Shown one piece after another: positions 1-9,632 of a stretch of DNA of 64,000 nt. The stretch is from Paenochrobactrum pullorum (GTDB lineage Bacteria; Pseudomonadota; Alphaproteobacteria; Rhizobiales; Rhizobiaceae): positions 62,001-126,000 of the forward strand of contig NZ_JBHEEH010000008.1 in assembly GCF_041929845.1 (NCBI RefSeq), written 5' to 3'. The translations under genes and the position numbers were made by a program. Positions within the stretch are counted from its first letter, which is position 1, and each line of letters opens with the position of its first letter. The notes under the pieces are model-generated. The model worked only from the letters and a program-made list of their open reading frames with translations. It searched no databases and was not told the origin of the DNA.

Positions 1-657
1 TCGTGACATCATTTCACGCGCATCCTTGATCATCAGCTGAATGTCTTCTGCATTTGAACCAAGTTTCTCAACAATGTCGGAATTTTTGGCCAAAGCATCT
101 GTGAAGGTGCGCGTGTTTTTCACTGTATCTGTCAGTGGCTCACGTACATCGCGGATAAAACCTTCCAAAGCACCGATAGCACTGTTGGCACGGGCAAAAA
201 TATCCTGTGCCGTGGCAAGCAAATTGTTCACAATCGACGGATCGGCATTGATACGGGCAACATAGCCCCCTTCATTAGCTGTGGTCAGCAAATTCGGCTC
301 ATCCAGACGGCCACCTTTAAGCTCGACATAAGCCTGTCCGGTCAAACCCTGGAAGCCAAGAGTTGCAACCGTTGAACGCGTGATCGGCGTTGTTGCATTC
401 ACCTGCGTCAACACAATCACCATATCAGGATTGGTTTCATCCAGATGGAGACGGCGTACATCGCCGACTTTAATCCCGTTGAACAGCACCTGACTGCCCT
501 GCGCAAGGCCTGTGACAGAGCCCGGAATTCTGATTTCGAGCGGCAGTGAATCGCGTGCCTCACCATAGCGCGCAATCCAATACACAAATCCGAAAGCAAT
601 GAGGCTGACGATCAGTGTAAAAACGCCCACCAGAACGTAATTGGCTTTCGTTTCCAT
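1..657 (-). CDS. mlaD: MlaD-type MCE-domain lipid-binding protein (C-terminus cut by window edge)
   Basis: The periplasmic, membrane-anchored substrate-binding subunit of the Mla ABC system, which moves phospholipids between inner and outer membrane. The frame is open from an ATG at 657 to base 1 (219 codons), so the C-terminus lies outside the window. The N-terminus has one membrane anchor (about residues 7-27, motif 'YVLVGVFTLIVSLIAFGFV'), followed by the MCE core with 'GLAQGSQVLFNGIKVGDV' and 'VNATTPITRSTVATL', both typical of MlaD proteins. After about residue 140 it becomes helical, as in MlaD relatives that form a tube. It starts 3 bases after the stop of the ATPase gene, so it is the third gene of a mlaE-mlaF-mlaD operon. 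Family assignment is secure; the exact lipid is inferred from the family. Confidence 0.9.
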   Translation of the reverse strand, partial: METKANYVLVGVFTLIVSLIAFGFVYWIARYGEARDSLPLEIRIPGSVTGLAQGSQVLFNGIKVGDVRRLHLDETNPDMVIVLTQVNATTPITRSTVATLGFQGLTGQAYVELKGGRLDEPNLLTTANEGGYVARINADPSIVNNLLATAQDIFARANSAIGALEGFIRDVREPLTDTVKNTRTFTDALAKNSDIVEKLGSNAEDIQLMIKDAREMMSR

Positions 658-660
658 AAT

Positions 661-1542
661 TTACCCTGCCTGCGAGCGGAAAGTGCCGGGTCTGCGCCGG
701 CTCGGTGCGGAAAGATCAATCTGCCGCGCCCGCTTGCCACGAAAATAAGATTTAACCCAAGGATCATCAAACTCCAGCATTTCTTCCATACTGCCGCTGA
801 CGAGTACTTTTTTATTGCCCAATACCGCTATCCGGTCACAAATTGCAAACAAACTGTCAAGATCGTGGGTCACCATATAAACGGTCAATCCCATCGTATC
901 GCGCAAATTAGCGATCAGATCATCAAATTCTGCTGCACCAATCGGATCAAGTCCGGAAGTCGGCTCATCAAGAAACACCACATCCGGATCAAGCGCCAAA
1001 GAACGGGCCAAAGCTGCACGTTTGATCATACCGCCGGAAAGTTCAGACGGAAACTTTTCGGCCGTATCAGGTTTCAGCCCCACCAAATCAATTTTCAATC
1101 TGGCCAGCTCATCCATCAGCTTTGGCGAAAGATCGAGATATTCGCGCATTGGTACCTGAATATTTTCCAAGACATTCAGCGCAGAAAACAGCGCACCATG
1201 CTGGAACAATACCCCCATACGCATATCAACGGCCATTTTTGAACGTTCATTCAAACCATCAAGATTTTGTCCGAACACTTCGATTTTGCCGGTTTTCTTA
1301 GGGGTCAGGCCTAAGATTGCACGCATCAAAACAGATTTTCCGGAACCTGACGGCCCGATAAAACCCAAGACTTCACCGGGGTAAATATCAAGATTGAGCT
1401 TGTCCAGCACAGTGTTTTTGCCAAAAGCCACAGTGACATCACGAACAGAAATAATCGGTTCATGTTCATTATTGCCCATTGTCTCATGCTCACCGTTGCT
1501 CAAGACATGTGCTTTCTGGTTACCTTGATACTGCTGCTCCAT
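661..1542 (-). CDS. mlaF: ABC transporter ATP-binding protein MlaF
   Basis: Cytoplasmic ATPase of the Mla phospholipid transport complex, paired with the permease upstream and the MCE protein downstream. Visible motifs: Walker A GPSGSGKS at residues 63-70, ABC signature LSGGM at 168-172, Walker B VVFLDEP at 188-194, and the H-loop in 'YMVTHDLDSL'. The first about 28 residues are polar, not part of the ABC fold and probably disordered. The ATG at 1542 is preceded by AAAGAG; an in-frame ATG at 1479 is an alternative start nearer the domain edge. Length (293 aa) is slightly above the usual 260-280 because of that N-terminal extension. A 128-base spacer separates it from mlaE. Confidence 0.93.
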   Translation of the reverse strand: MEQQYQGNQKAHVLSNGEHETMGNNEHEPIISVRDVTVAFGKNTVLDKLNLDIYPGEVLGFIGPSGSGKSVLMRAILGLTPKKTGKIEVFGQNLDGLNERSKMAVDMRMGVLFQHGALFSALNVLENIQVPMREYLDLSPKLMDELARLKIDLVGLKPDTAEKFPSELSGGMIKRAALARSLALDPDVVFLDEPTSGLDPIGAAEFDDLIANLRDTMGLTVYMVTHDLDSLFAICDRIAVLGNKKVLVSGSMEEMLEFDDPWVKSYFRGKRARQIDLSAPSRRRPGTFRSQAG

Positions 1543-1670
1543 ATATACTCTTTAACTCAATCTGACGTATTTTACGAATATCAATAATATTCTAAAATGA
1601 TTATTCTTTAGACCTGTGATCATTTAGTCATGGCAATGATTGTTATAACCACTTTTATTGCTGTACCTCA

Positions 1671-2846
1671 TTAAAAATCAATCGCAGCATAGAACATTGC
1701 AAACAAACCATCGATCACAATCACCACAAAAATGGATTTGACCACCGAAGCTGTTACACGCCGACCCAAAGATTCTGCACTGCCGCCAACTTTCAAACCT
1801 TCGACTGAAGCCATAATACCGATAATCATCGCCATGAACGGCGCTTTGATCAATCCTGCAAAATAAGTATTCAATGCTACCGCATCATGCAGACGCGCAA
1901 TAAATGCCTCTGGTGAAATATTGGAATAAAACCATGCAACGCCACCGGCACCCAAAAGGGCTGCCACATCGGCCAGAATAGTCAACAATGGCAACACAAT
2001 CACCAAAGCGACCAAACGCGGAAAAACCAATACACCGACAGGGTTGAGCCCCATAACCTTCAAAGCGTCAGTTTCCTCACGCATTTTCATCGAACCGATT
2101 TCTGCGGTAATCGCACTGCCTGACCGGCCGGCAATCATAATGGCCGTCAGCAAAACCCCCAGTTCGCGCAATACCAAAATACCGACAAGGTCAACGACAA
2201 AGATTTCAGCACCGAAATAACGTAACTGGAACGCGCCCTGCTGCGCAATAATTGCTCCGACAATCATCGACATCAACATGACGATGGGTATTGCACCCAC
2301 GCCCATCCGGTGCATTTGATGCACGATTGCCGGCATACTGATACCAGTACCGCGCCCCTGCTTCATTTGCGACCCGCGAATAGTGGATCCTAAAATATAC
2401 ATCGACATTTTAAAGTCTTTGTACATCGAGAAGACACCTTCGCCGATTGCGGCAAAAAATGTCGTCAAGAAGAAGTCTTTTTTGTCTTTTTTGCGCTGCG
2501 TAACAGGTTCGACTGCCTTGCCGACCTCTTGCATCAATGGCTGCCAACTAGCCTTCAAGCCGATGATCTCAACCTGAACATCAGTCCCCTCAAATGATTG
2601 ACGCAGACGCTCGATCAACCAAGCACCTGCCGTATCCAACCCCTGCACATCGCTCATATCAATCTGGATGAAACCGGAACGATGCGAACGCTCAAGCTTG
2701 CGCATCTGCATATCGATCTGGTTGACACAATGCGTCGTCCAACGACCGCTCAAGCAAAGCATTTCGCCGTTTTCCTGTTTCGTGACGCTGATTTGGGGGG
2801 CGGCACGCATTTGTTTTTTTGCATCACTTACAGTGTCGGTCAACAT
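1671..2846 (-). CDS. mlaE: MlaE-family permease with N-terminal STAS-like domain
   Basis: Integral inner-membrane permease of the Mla lipid transporter. The first about 120 residues form a STAS-like domain ('FIQIDMSDVQGLDTAGAWLI'), known in alphaproteobacterial MlaE proteins as a fusion of the separate E. coli MlaB partner to the permease. The rest is the five-helix MlaE permease, with the conserved 'ELGVLLTAIMIAGRSGSAI' and 'EIGSMKMREETDALKVMGL' segments. The frame also opens at a TTG (2873), but the ATG at 2846 has a better ribosome site (AGAAAG) and gives the normal length of 391 aa. It is the first gene of the mla operon and diverges from maeB across a spacer of about 490 bases. Confidence 0.9.
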   Translation of the reverse strand: MLTDTVSDAKKQMRAAPQISVTKQENGEMLCLSGRWTTHCVNQIDMQMRKLERSHRSGFIQIDMSDVQGLDTAGAWLIERLRQSFEGTDVQVEIIGLKASWQPLMQEVGKAVEPVTQRKKDKKDFFLTTFFAAIGEGVFSMYKDFKMSMYILGSTIRGSQMKQGRGTGISMPAIVHQMHRMGVGAIPIVMLMSMIVGAIIAQQGAFQLRYFGAEIFVVDLVGILVLRELGVLLTAIMIAGRSGSAITAEIGSMKMREETDALKVMGLNPVGVLVFPRLVALVIVLPLLTILADVAALLGAGGVAWFYSNISPEAFIARLHDAVALNTYFAGLIKAPFMAMIIGIMASVEGLKVGGSAESLGRRVTASVVKSIFVVIVIDGLFAMFYAAIDF

Positions 2847-3340
2847 GCAGCTTTCTATATACGAGTCGCACAAACCTTAACAGCCTATTAAAATTGGCTT
2901 TATTTCGATCAATATACAACCGTTTAGTTAAGCGCATTTAGCAGACGAATGACAGAAAAGCGATAATCCTATAATAAAGATATTATTATAACATCTGGAT
3001 GCTTGCTGCATGTCGATTTAAGCTTTAATGCAGAAGGAGAAGTTTGCCAATGATACCGGAGCACTCCTGATGCCACCGCCTGCGCCATATCATCATAAGC
3101 CAGCCACATATCTTGATATGTGTTTAAAAGCGGGCGCATTCAGCGGCGACAAATCATCACCTTTAAGTGACATGAATATTCGTTAAAGGTGATTATCAAT
3201 TCTGGCTCTAATCACCAAACCAATCCCTGATATATTGCTTTGACCGTAACAGAAGAAAATACTGTCAAGGCAGAAAGCGGAAAAATCACGCTGATGAAAC
3301 AGGATGGCTGCCAGAGTAATATTATGAAAGCGAGACGAAC
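2847..3340. other. Divergent mlaE/maeB intergenic region with AT-rich palindrome
   Basis: About 490 bases with no supported gene. It must hold the promoters of both the mla operon (leftward) and maeB (rightward). The one clear structure is an 8-bp inverted repeat (tataataa / ttattata, 2970-2990) with a 5-base loop. It could be an operator or simply AT-rich promoter DNA; I cannot decide. Confidence 0.4.
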
Positions 3341-5644
3341 ATGACGACTAAAACCCCTTCGGGCCGTTCAGATTTCGACGAAGCAGCGCTTTATTTCCAT
3401 CGCTACCCGAAGCCGGGCAAACTGGAAATTCAAGCGACCAAACCTTTAGGCAACCAGCGTGACCTTGCACTCGCTTATTCGCCAGGTGTTGCAGCGCCTT
3501 GCCTTGCCATTCAGGAAGATCCGGCATTGGCTGCCGATTTTACTGCTCGTGCTAATCTTGTGGCAGTCGTCTCCAACGGTACTGCGGTTTTAGGCCTCGG
3601 CAATATCGGCCCGCTTGCTTCCAAACCAGTGATGGAAGGTAAAGCAGTTCTCTTCAAAAAATTTGCTGATATTGATGTTTTCGATATCGAAATTGATGCT
3701 CTCAAAGTCGAGCAAATGGTTGATACCATTAGCGCGCTGGAGCCGACCTTCGGCGGTATCAATCTCGAAGACATCAAAGCACCGGAATGTTTTGAAGTTG
3801 AAGAGCAGCTTCGTGAAAAGATGAATATTCCAGTATTTCATGACGATCAGCACGGCACGGCGATTATCGTTGCAGCCGCTGTCATGAATGGTCTGGAACT
3901 TGCCGGTAAAAAATTGAGCGATGTCAAAATCGTCACCTCCGGTGCGGGTGCTGCCGCAATCGCGTGTCTTAACCTTCTCGTCTCGATGGGTGCAAAACGC
4001 GAAAATATCTGGGTCAATGATATTGATGGTCTGGTTTACGACGGTCGCAACACATTGATGGATCGCTGGAAATCCGTTTATGCGCAAAAAACCGACCATC
4101 GCGCATTGGCAGATGTCATTGGTGGCGCAGATGTATTCCTCGGCCTTTCCGCCGCTGGCGTTCTCAAGCCTGAACTCTTGAGCCAGATGGCACCAAATCC
4201 GCTCATCATGGCACTGGCCAATCCGACACCCGAAATTATGCCGGAAGCTGCACGCGCTGTTCGCGCCGATGCAATCATCTGCACCGGTCGCTCCGACTAT
4301 CCAAATCAGGTCAATAACGTTCTTTGTTTCCCTTACATCTTCCGCGGTGCATTGGATGTTGGCGCAACCGCCATCAACGAAGAAATGAAGATGGCAACTG
4401 TGATGGCGATTGCTGGTCTGGCACGTGAAGAAGTGTCGGATGTTGCAGCCAAAGCCTATTCGGGCGATACGCCAAGCTTCGGCCCTGACTATATCATTCC
4501 ATCACCATTTGACCCTCGCCTCATTTTGCGCATTGCACCAGCCGTTGCAAAAGCTGCAATGGACACCGGCGTTGCCACTCGCCCAATTGAAGATATGGAA
4601 GCTTATATTGATAAGCTTAACCGTTATGTCTTCCGCTCCGGTCTTATTATGAAACCGGTTTTTGCCGCATCCCGTTCGGCCAGCAAAAAGCGCGTGATCT
4701 ACGCCAATGGTGAAGATGAACGTGTGCTGCGTGCAGCACAAGTGGTGTTGGAAGAAGGCATTGCTATTCCAACCCTTATTGGCCGCCCAAGTGTAATCGA
4801 AACACGCTTGAAACGTTTTGCCCTCAAAATCCGTCCCGGAGTTGATTTTGAAATCATCAACCCGGAAGATGATCCGCGCTACCGTGACTATGTCGAGCTG
4901 ATGCACAAGCTGACTGGTCGCCAAGGCATCACACCGGAAGCGGCGCGTGCGCTGGTTCGCACCAACCCGACTGTGATTGCGGCTTTGGCAGTGGTGCGTG
5001 ATGAAGCCGATGCGCTTATCTGTGGCTTGGAAGGTCGTTTTGAACGCCAGCTAACATTGGTTAAACAGATATTGGGCATTGAAGCACCATTGCGTGATCT
5101 TTCAACGCTCAGCCTGCTGATTTCTCCGCGTCAGACTTTATTCTTCACCGACACCTATGTGAATATTGATCCGACCGCAGAAGAAATCGCCGAAATGACT
5201 ATTCTGGCTGCGAAAGAAATTCGCCGCTTTGGTATTGAACCGAAGGCGGCACTTCTCTCGCATTCCAACTTCGGCTCGCGCGATTCCGAAAGTGCAGCCA
5301 AAATGCGCAAAGCCTGCAACATCTTACAACAGGTTTCGCCCGAACTTGAAGTTGATGGCGAAATGCATGGCGATGCGGCTCTGTCGCAAATCCAGCGTGA
5401 TCGTGTCTTCCCGAATTCACGCCTCAAAGGCGAAGCCAACTTGCTGGTGTTCCCGAATTTGGATGCTGCCAACATCACCATGAATGTGGTGAAGATGATG
5501 ACAGATGCACTGCATGTCGGCCCGATCCTGCTGGGTGCAGCCCGTCCGGCGCATATTCTGACCCCATCGGTAACCTCGCGCGGTATCGTCAACATGACAG
5601 CTTTGGCTGTTGTGGAAGCTTCACAACGTGCAGTTCAAAAATAA
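3341..5644 (+). CDS. maeB: NADP-dependent malic enzyme (malic enzyme-phosphotransacetylase fusion type)
   Basis: Catalyses oxidative decarboxylation of malate to pyruvate with NADP+, linking the TCA cycle to pyruvate and NADPH supply in the cytoplasm. Residues about 20-400 are the malic enzyme part ('AYSPGVAAPC', 'HDDQHGTAIIVAAA', dinucleotide site 'VTSGAGAAAIACLN', 'TGRSDYPNQVNNVL'). Residues about 430-767 are the phosphotransacetylase-like domain typical of the long (about 760-770 aa) bacterial MaeB proteins; in known members it is regulatory rather than an active Pta. Length 767 is normal. It is monocistronic: the next gene follows after a strong hairpin (5697-5735). Confidence 0.96.
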   Translation: MTTKTPSGRSDFDEAALYFHRYPKPGKLEIQATKPLGNQRDLALAYSPGVAAPCLAIQEDPALAADFTARANLVAVVSNGTAVLGLGNIGPLASKPVMEGKAVLFKKFADIDVFDIEIDALKVEQMVDTISALEPTFGGINLEDIKAPECFEVEEQLREKMNIPVFHDDQHGTAIIVAAAVMNGLELAGKKLSDVKIVTSGAGAAAIACLNLLVSMGAKRENIWVNDIDGLVYDGRNTLMDRWKSVYAQKTDHRALADVIGGADVFLGLSAAGVLKPELLSQMAPNPLIMALANPTPEIMPEAARAVRADAIICTGRSDYPNQVNNVLCFPYIFRGALDVGATAINEEMKMATVMAIAGLAREEVSDVAAKAYSGDTPSFGPDYIIPSPFDPRLILRIAPAVAKAAMDTGVATRPIEDMEAYIDKLNRYVFRSGLIMKPVFAASRSASKKRVIYANGEDERVLRAAQVVLEEGIAIPTLIGRPSVIETRLKRFALKIRPGVDFEIINPEDDPRYRDYVELMHKLTGRQGITPEAARALVRTNPTVIAALAVVRDEADALICGLEGRFERQLTLVKQILGIEAPLRDLSTLSLLISPRQTLFFTDTYVNIDPTAEEIAEMTILAAKEIRRFGIEPKAALLSHSNFGSRDSESAAKMRKACNILQQVSPELEVDGEMHGDAALSQIQRDRVFPNSRLKGEANLLVFPNLDAANITMNVVKMMTDALHVGPILLGAARPAHILTPSVTSRGIVNMTALAVVEASQRAVQK

Positions 5645-5696
5645 ACTCAAGGTTGCAAAATACAACTATTAGTAGTTAGTTAACTATAATATGCAA

Positions 5697-5735
5697 ATAT
5701 TCCCCCAGATTTCATTCATCGTTCTGGGGGAATAT
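5697..5735 (+). promoter_or_regulatory. Perfect 13-bp hairpin covering the ribosome site of the next gene
   Basis: A perfect 13-bp inverted repeat (5697-5709 and 5723-5735) with a 13-base loop. The right arm contains the G-rich Shine-Dalgarno of the lipoprotein gene that starts at GTG 5740, so the folded RNA would bury that ribosome site. There is no T-run after the stem, so it is a poor intrinsic terminator for maeB, though it could protect the maeB 3' end. Confidence 0.55.
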
Positions 5736-5739
5736 CGAC

Positions 5740-6561
5740 GTGCAATATACTTCACGACTTTCAGTACGCATTTTTACTTTTTTTATATTTTTGACATTAA
5801 CCTTGATTTTAGCTGGCTGTTCACAAACAAGCCAACCTAAAAGCTGCACGGCAGCTCAAAAAAACAAACTAATCAAAGAATATAATTTACTCAGCTATCA
5901 AATAATTAAAAAACGAAGTGAACTTATCACTGCGCATGAGAATATATTAAACTCCAATTGCCGAAGATCACCATTTTCTACTCGCGGGAAATCTAAATTC
6001 TGTGACTGGCAAGTTGCGAAAATTGCTGCACTTCAGTCAGATATGCAAACATTGCAAAATCAGGCAGAGATCTATCACGCCGTTATCAATGGCAACTCAA
6101 TTACACATCCTTCATTACGTGATGACGGATGCACTATTCGCGATAGCCATCGATATAAGCAGAAAATCAATGCTTCACGAAAAACAGATAAAACATCGGC
6201 TCGAGCAAAAGCTGCAAAATATTCAAAGCTGAACAACGCGGAAAATTCCGTTAAAGAATTGTCTGGAAAACTAGAAAGACACCCGTTGGAGGATGAGGAA
6301 TATAAGGTCTACACACCGCCGGCATCGGTGAAAATTACCCATGAAATAGTGCCGGAAACACTGGATAAAAAAGACAGCGAGCTAAAAAACGAACCGGTTA
6401 AAGCTTTGTCCTTTTCACCGGTTTCACAGGAGCTAAAAAACGTGGCAGCAGGGGCAGAGCGCCCCTATCAGCCCGATCCAAAAATTAGGGTAGTCGGTTC
6501 AAAGTTCTTTCCCGACCAAGAAGCGGTAACATCTCAGCCAGTTCCGGACCAGACTCCTTAA
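5740..6561 (+). CDS. Putative lipoprotein of unknown function
   Basis: A 273-residue predicted lipoprotein. The signal peptide (residues 1-25, strongly hydrophobic) ends in the lipobox LAGC with Cys26 as the lipidated residue. The mature part starts with a helical, Cys-containing segment (residues 36-110, several Cys that could pair in the periplasm) and continues as a charged, low-complexity, proline-rich tail. I do not recognise the family. Start is GTG at 5740; no other in-frame start lies near and the G-run Shine-Dalgarno sits in a hairpin stem. Its last 77 bases overlap the 3' end of gltX on the other strand. The AT-rich composition differs from its neighbours. Confidence 0.7.
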   Translation: MQYTSRLSVRIFTFFIFLTLTLILAGCSQTSQPKSCTAAQKNKLIKEYNLLSYQIIKKRSELITAHENILNSNCRRSPFSTRGKSKFCDWQVAKIAALQSDMQTLQNQAEIYHAVINGNSITHPSLRDDGCTIRDSHRYKQKINASRKTDKTSARAKAAKYSKLNNAENSVKELSGKLERHPLEDEEYKVYTPPASVKITHEIVPETLDKKDSELKNEPVKALSFSPVSQELKNVAAGAERPYQPDPKIRVVGSKFFPDQEAVTSQPVPDQTP

Positions 6562-7858
6562 GTGTCAATGCCAAACGCAAGGGCATGAACAAAGATTTGC
6601 CCTTGCGTCCTGTGGCAGCCTGCACTTGCTTCGTCCATGTTTTCCATGTGGTATTGTCCCATGGTTCAGCTGGCAAAAGTGCAAAAGCTTCACGAACAAA
6701 ATCACGGTCTTCGTCAGAAAGTTCGGGCTTGTCGCGCAAATCGCCAAACACAATCGGCCACCAAAGAGCCGCATCGGCCACACGTTCCAGATTGCCGCGA
6801 ACCAGCAGCCAGAAACTTTCGGCTTTGTCACCTTGAATGCCCTGCTCTGCCAAACGGTCAGCAACATCGGCATAGCTATATTGATGGATCAATGCACGAT
6901 TTAATGCATCCAAATCAGACGGATCAAACTTGGCAGCAGATTTGGATGTAGCCGCGGCATCAACTTTTGTCGCAAGCTCCGCCATTGTTGCAACAGGTAC
7001 CACATTTTCAGAGGTACCAATCAGCACAGCCAAAGATGCAACCGCCATAGGCTCATAACCACTGTCACGTAGGCTTCCGATAGACAATGCACCACTGCGC
7101 TTCGACAGCCCCTCACCTGAAACGGTGGTCAGCAGATTATGATGTCCAAACACTGGCGGCTTTGCACCAAGCGCTTCAAAAATTGCAATCTGCACACCGG
7201 TATTGGTGACATGGTCATCACCGCGAATAATATGGGTGATGCCCATATCAATATCATCAACTACGGATGGCAGCGTATAAAGATAAGTTCCATCCTCGCG
7301 CACCAGCACCGGATCAGACATTGAAGCCAGATCGACAGTTTGTGGGCCACGCACCAGATCATCCCAATGCACTTCGGTACGCTGGGTTTCAAATGGATTT
7401 TCAGCAAAATTTGGCAGCAGGAAGCGCCAATGCGGTTTGCGGCCTTCAGCTTCAAAAGCGGCTTTTTCTTCTTCCGTAAGTTTCAGTGCTTCACGACCAT
7501 AAACCGGCGGTAGGCGACGGGTCAGGCGAATTTTACGGCGACGTTCCAGCTCTTCAGCCGTTTCATAGCAAGCATAAAGTAGCCCTGCTTCTTTCAGTTT
7601 ATCAACTGCCCGCTGATAAACATCAAAACGCTTTGACTGATATTCAACGCGCGAAGGTTTGATACCCAGCCAATCAAGATCGGTAGCGATGGCTTCCGAA
7701 TATTCTTGTTTGGAGCGTTCAACATCGGTATCGTCATAACGTAAAACATAATTGCCGCCATTTTTAAGGGCAAACAACCAGTTAAACAAAGCAGGACGGG
7801 TATTGCCGATATGGATATATCCCGTTGGTGACGGAGCAAAACGCACTGTAACAGTCAT
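6485..7858 (-). CDS. gltX: Glutamate--tRNA ligase (short alphaproteobacterial paralogue)
   Basis: Class I aminoacyl-tRNA synthetase that attaches glutamate to tRNA. HIGN-type signature 'GYIHIGNTRPALFNW' at residues 13-27, and the KMSKS-type loop as 'GEGLSKRSG' near residue 245. Length (457 aa) and sequence match the shorter of the two GltX paralogues usual in Rhizobiales, where one copy serves tRNA-Glu and the other can mischarge tRNA-Gln for GatCAB amidation; which role this copy has cannot be told from sequence. It starts 5 bases after nadE, so nadE-gltX are one operon. The C-terminal 77 coding bases overlap the convergent lipoprotein gene. Confidence 0.95.
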   Translation of the reverse strand: MTVTVRFAPSPTGYIHIGNTRPALFNWLFALKNGGNYVLRYDDTDVERSKQEYSEAIATDLDWLGIKPSRVEYQSKRFDVYQRAVDKLKEAGLLYACYETAEELERRRKIRLTRRLPPVYGREALKLTEEEKAAFEAEGRKPHWRFLLPNFAENPFETQRTEVHWDDLVRGPQTVDLASMSDPVLVREDGTYLYTLPSVVDDIDMGITHIIRGDDHVTNTGVQIAIFEALGAKPPVFGHHNLLTTVSGEGLSKRSGALSIGSLRDSGYEPMAVASLAVLIGTSENVVPVATMAELATKVDAAATSKSAAKFDPSDLDALNRALIHQYSYADVADRLAEQGIQGDKAESFWLLVRGNLERVADAALWWPIVFGDLRDKPELSDEDRDFVREAFALLPAEPWDNTTWKTWTKQVQAATGRKGKSLFMPLRLALTLKESGPELAEMLPLLGRERTLNRLP

Positions 7859-7863
7859 CTGAT

Positions 7864-9525
7864 TTACTTTTCTAAAATGTCTCTATAGCGATTGGTGATC
7901 GGATAACGCCGATCACGACCAAAATTTTTCGTGGTAATTTTTACCCCCGGTGCAGATTGTCGGCGTTTATATTCAGCAATATACACCAAATGCTCAATGC
8001 GTTTAACCACAGCCCGATCATGCCCGCGCGCAACGATTTCGCTTACACTCATGTCACCCTCAACGAGACATTGCAGCATGTCATCCAGTTCCGGATATGG
8101 TGGCAGGCTGTCCTGATCAGTTTGATTTTCACGCAGTTCTGCGGTTGGCACCTTGGTGATGATATTGGCCGGTATCACCTCGCCTGCATGCCCCAAGGAT
8201 GTGGCAGGCACGTGCTTGTTACGCCATTCACACAAAGCATAAACGCGGGTTTTATAAACATCCTTTATCGGATTGAAACCGCCATTCATGTCGCCATAAA
8301 GGGTCGCATAGCCAACAGCCATTTCCGACTTATTACCGGTGGTCATCACCATTGAGCCAAACTTATTCGACAGCGCCATCAAAATGGTACCGCGCGCGCG
8401 GCTTTGCAGGTTTTCCTCCGTAACATCGCTTTCTGTTCCAGCAAAGAGCGGAGAAAGCGCGCTTAAGAAACCTTCAACCGGTTCGGCAATCGGCACAATA
8501 TCATAACGGCAGCCCAACGCCTTGGCGCAATCGGCAGCATCTTTTAAGGATTCTTCCGTGGTATAACGATAGGGAAGCATAATACCGCGCACACGATCAG
8601 CCCCAAGCGCATCAACTGCAATGGCAGCACAAATGGCTGAATCGACACCACCGGAAAGCCCGAGGATCACATCCTTGAAACCATTTTTATTGACGTAATC
8701 GCGCAAGCCCAGCATACAAGCTGTGTAATCAGCTTCCAAATCATCCGGCAGCGTTGCAATGTTATTGCTTGTACAAACCCAGCCATCTTCGCCGCGTGCC
8801 CATTCTGTCACGGTTATTTGCTCTTCAAACTGCGGCATTTGCAATACTAGCGAGCGATCAGCATTGAAGATAAACGAGCCGCCATCATAAACCAGCTCAT
8901 CTTGTCCACCAACCTGATTGGCATAAATCAGTGGCAGACCGGTCTCGATCACCTGGCGCAACACAACCTGATGACGCATTTCTAATTTATCACGCTGATA
9001 AGGCGAACCATTGGGCACCAGCAGCAGTTCTGCGCCACTTTCACACAAGGTTTCGGCCACGCCGAGATCACCCCAAATATCCTCGCAAATCGGAATACCA
9101 ATGCGGATACCGCGGAAATTGACCGGCCCCGGCAGTTCACCACTGGCAAAAACGCGTTCTTCGTCAAATTCGTCGTAATTAGGCAAATCAACCTTAAACC
9201 GTTCGGCAATGATTTCGCCACCATCCAACACAACAACCGCATTATAAAGTTTGCCATCACGCAAAAGCGGCATGCCAATGATAACACCAGCGCCTTGATC
9301 GGCGGTATCTGCGGCAAGTTCTTTAACCGCCTTCTCACAAGCAGCAACAAAGCTTGGGCGCAACACCAAATCTTCCGGCGAATAGCCACTGATGAACATT
9401 TCAGTAAACAGCACAAGATCAGCACCGGCAGAGACAGCCTGTGCCCGTGCAGCACGCGCTTTTGCCAAATTTCCGGCAATATCACCTAAAACAGGATTGA
9501 GCTGTGCAATCGCAATTCGCATCAT
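7864..9525 (-). CDS. nadE: NAD+ synthetase, glutamine-hydrolysing
   Basis: Last step of NAD synthesis: amidation of deamido-NAD using glutamine and ATP. N-terminal nitrilase-type amidase domain (about 1-270) with 'ALFTEMF'-like 'LVLFTEMFISGYSPED' and the catalytic Cys in 'GIPICEDIWGD'; C-terminal NAD synthetase domain with the ATP P-loop SGGVDSA and 'TTGNKSEMAVGYATLYGD'. The frame extends to an ATG at 9552, but the adjacent ATGs at 9525/9522 have a GATGAG ribosome site at good distance and match the usual N-terminus MRIAIAQLNP, so I use 9525. Upstream gene of the nadE-gltX operon. Confidence 0.94.
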   Translation of the reverse strand: MMRIAIAQLNPVLGDIAGNLAKARAARAQAVSAGADLVLFTEMFISGYSPEDLVLRPSFVAACEKAVKELAADTADQGAGVIIGMPLLRDGKLYNAVVVLDGGEIIAERFKVDLPNYDEFDEERVFASGELPGPVNFRGIRIGIPICEDIWGDLGVAETLCESGAELLLVPNGSPYQRDKLEMRHQVVLRQVIETGLPLIYANQVGGQDELVYDGGSFIFNADRSLVLQMPQFEEQITVTEWARGEDGWVCTSNNIATLPDDLEADYTACMLGLRDYVNKNGFKDVILGLSGGVDSAICAAIAVDALGADRVRGIMLPYRYTTEESLKDAADCAKALGCRYDIVPIAEPVEGFLSALSPLFAGTESDVTEENLQSRARGTILMALSNKFGSMVMTTGNKSEMAVGYATLYGDMNGGFNPIKDVYKTRVYALCEWRNKHVPATSLGHAGEVIPANIITKVPTAELRENQTDQDSLPPYPELDDMLQCLVEGDMSVSEIVARGHDRAVVKRIEHLVYIAEYKRRQSAPGVKITTKNFGRDRRYPITNRYRDILEK

Positions 9526-9632
9526 GGCAGGATTCTCATCAATGTGACTCATGAGAAAGCTTTACCCCGCGCGTGCTATGGATGCAATTGTCAGCAACCG
9601 CCATTAGCCCAAAAGACGATATGTGCCGTCTT

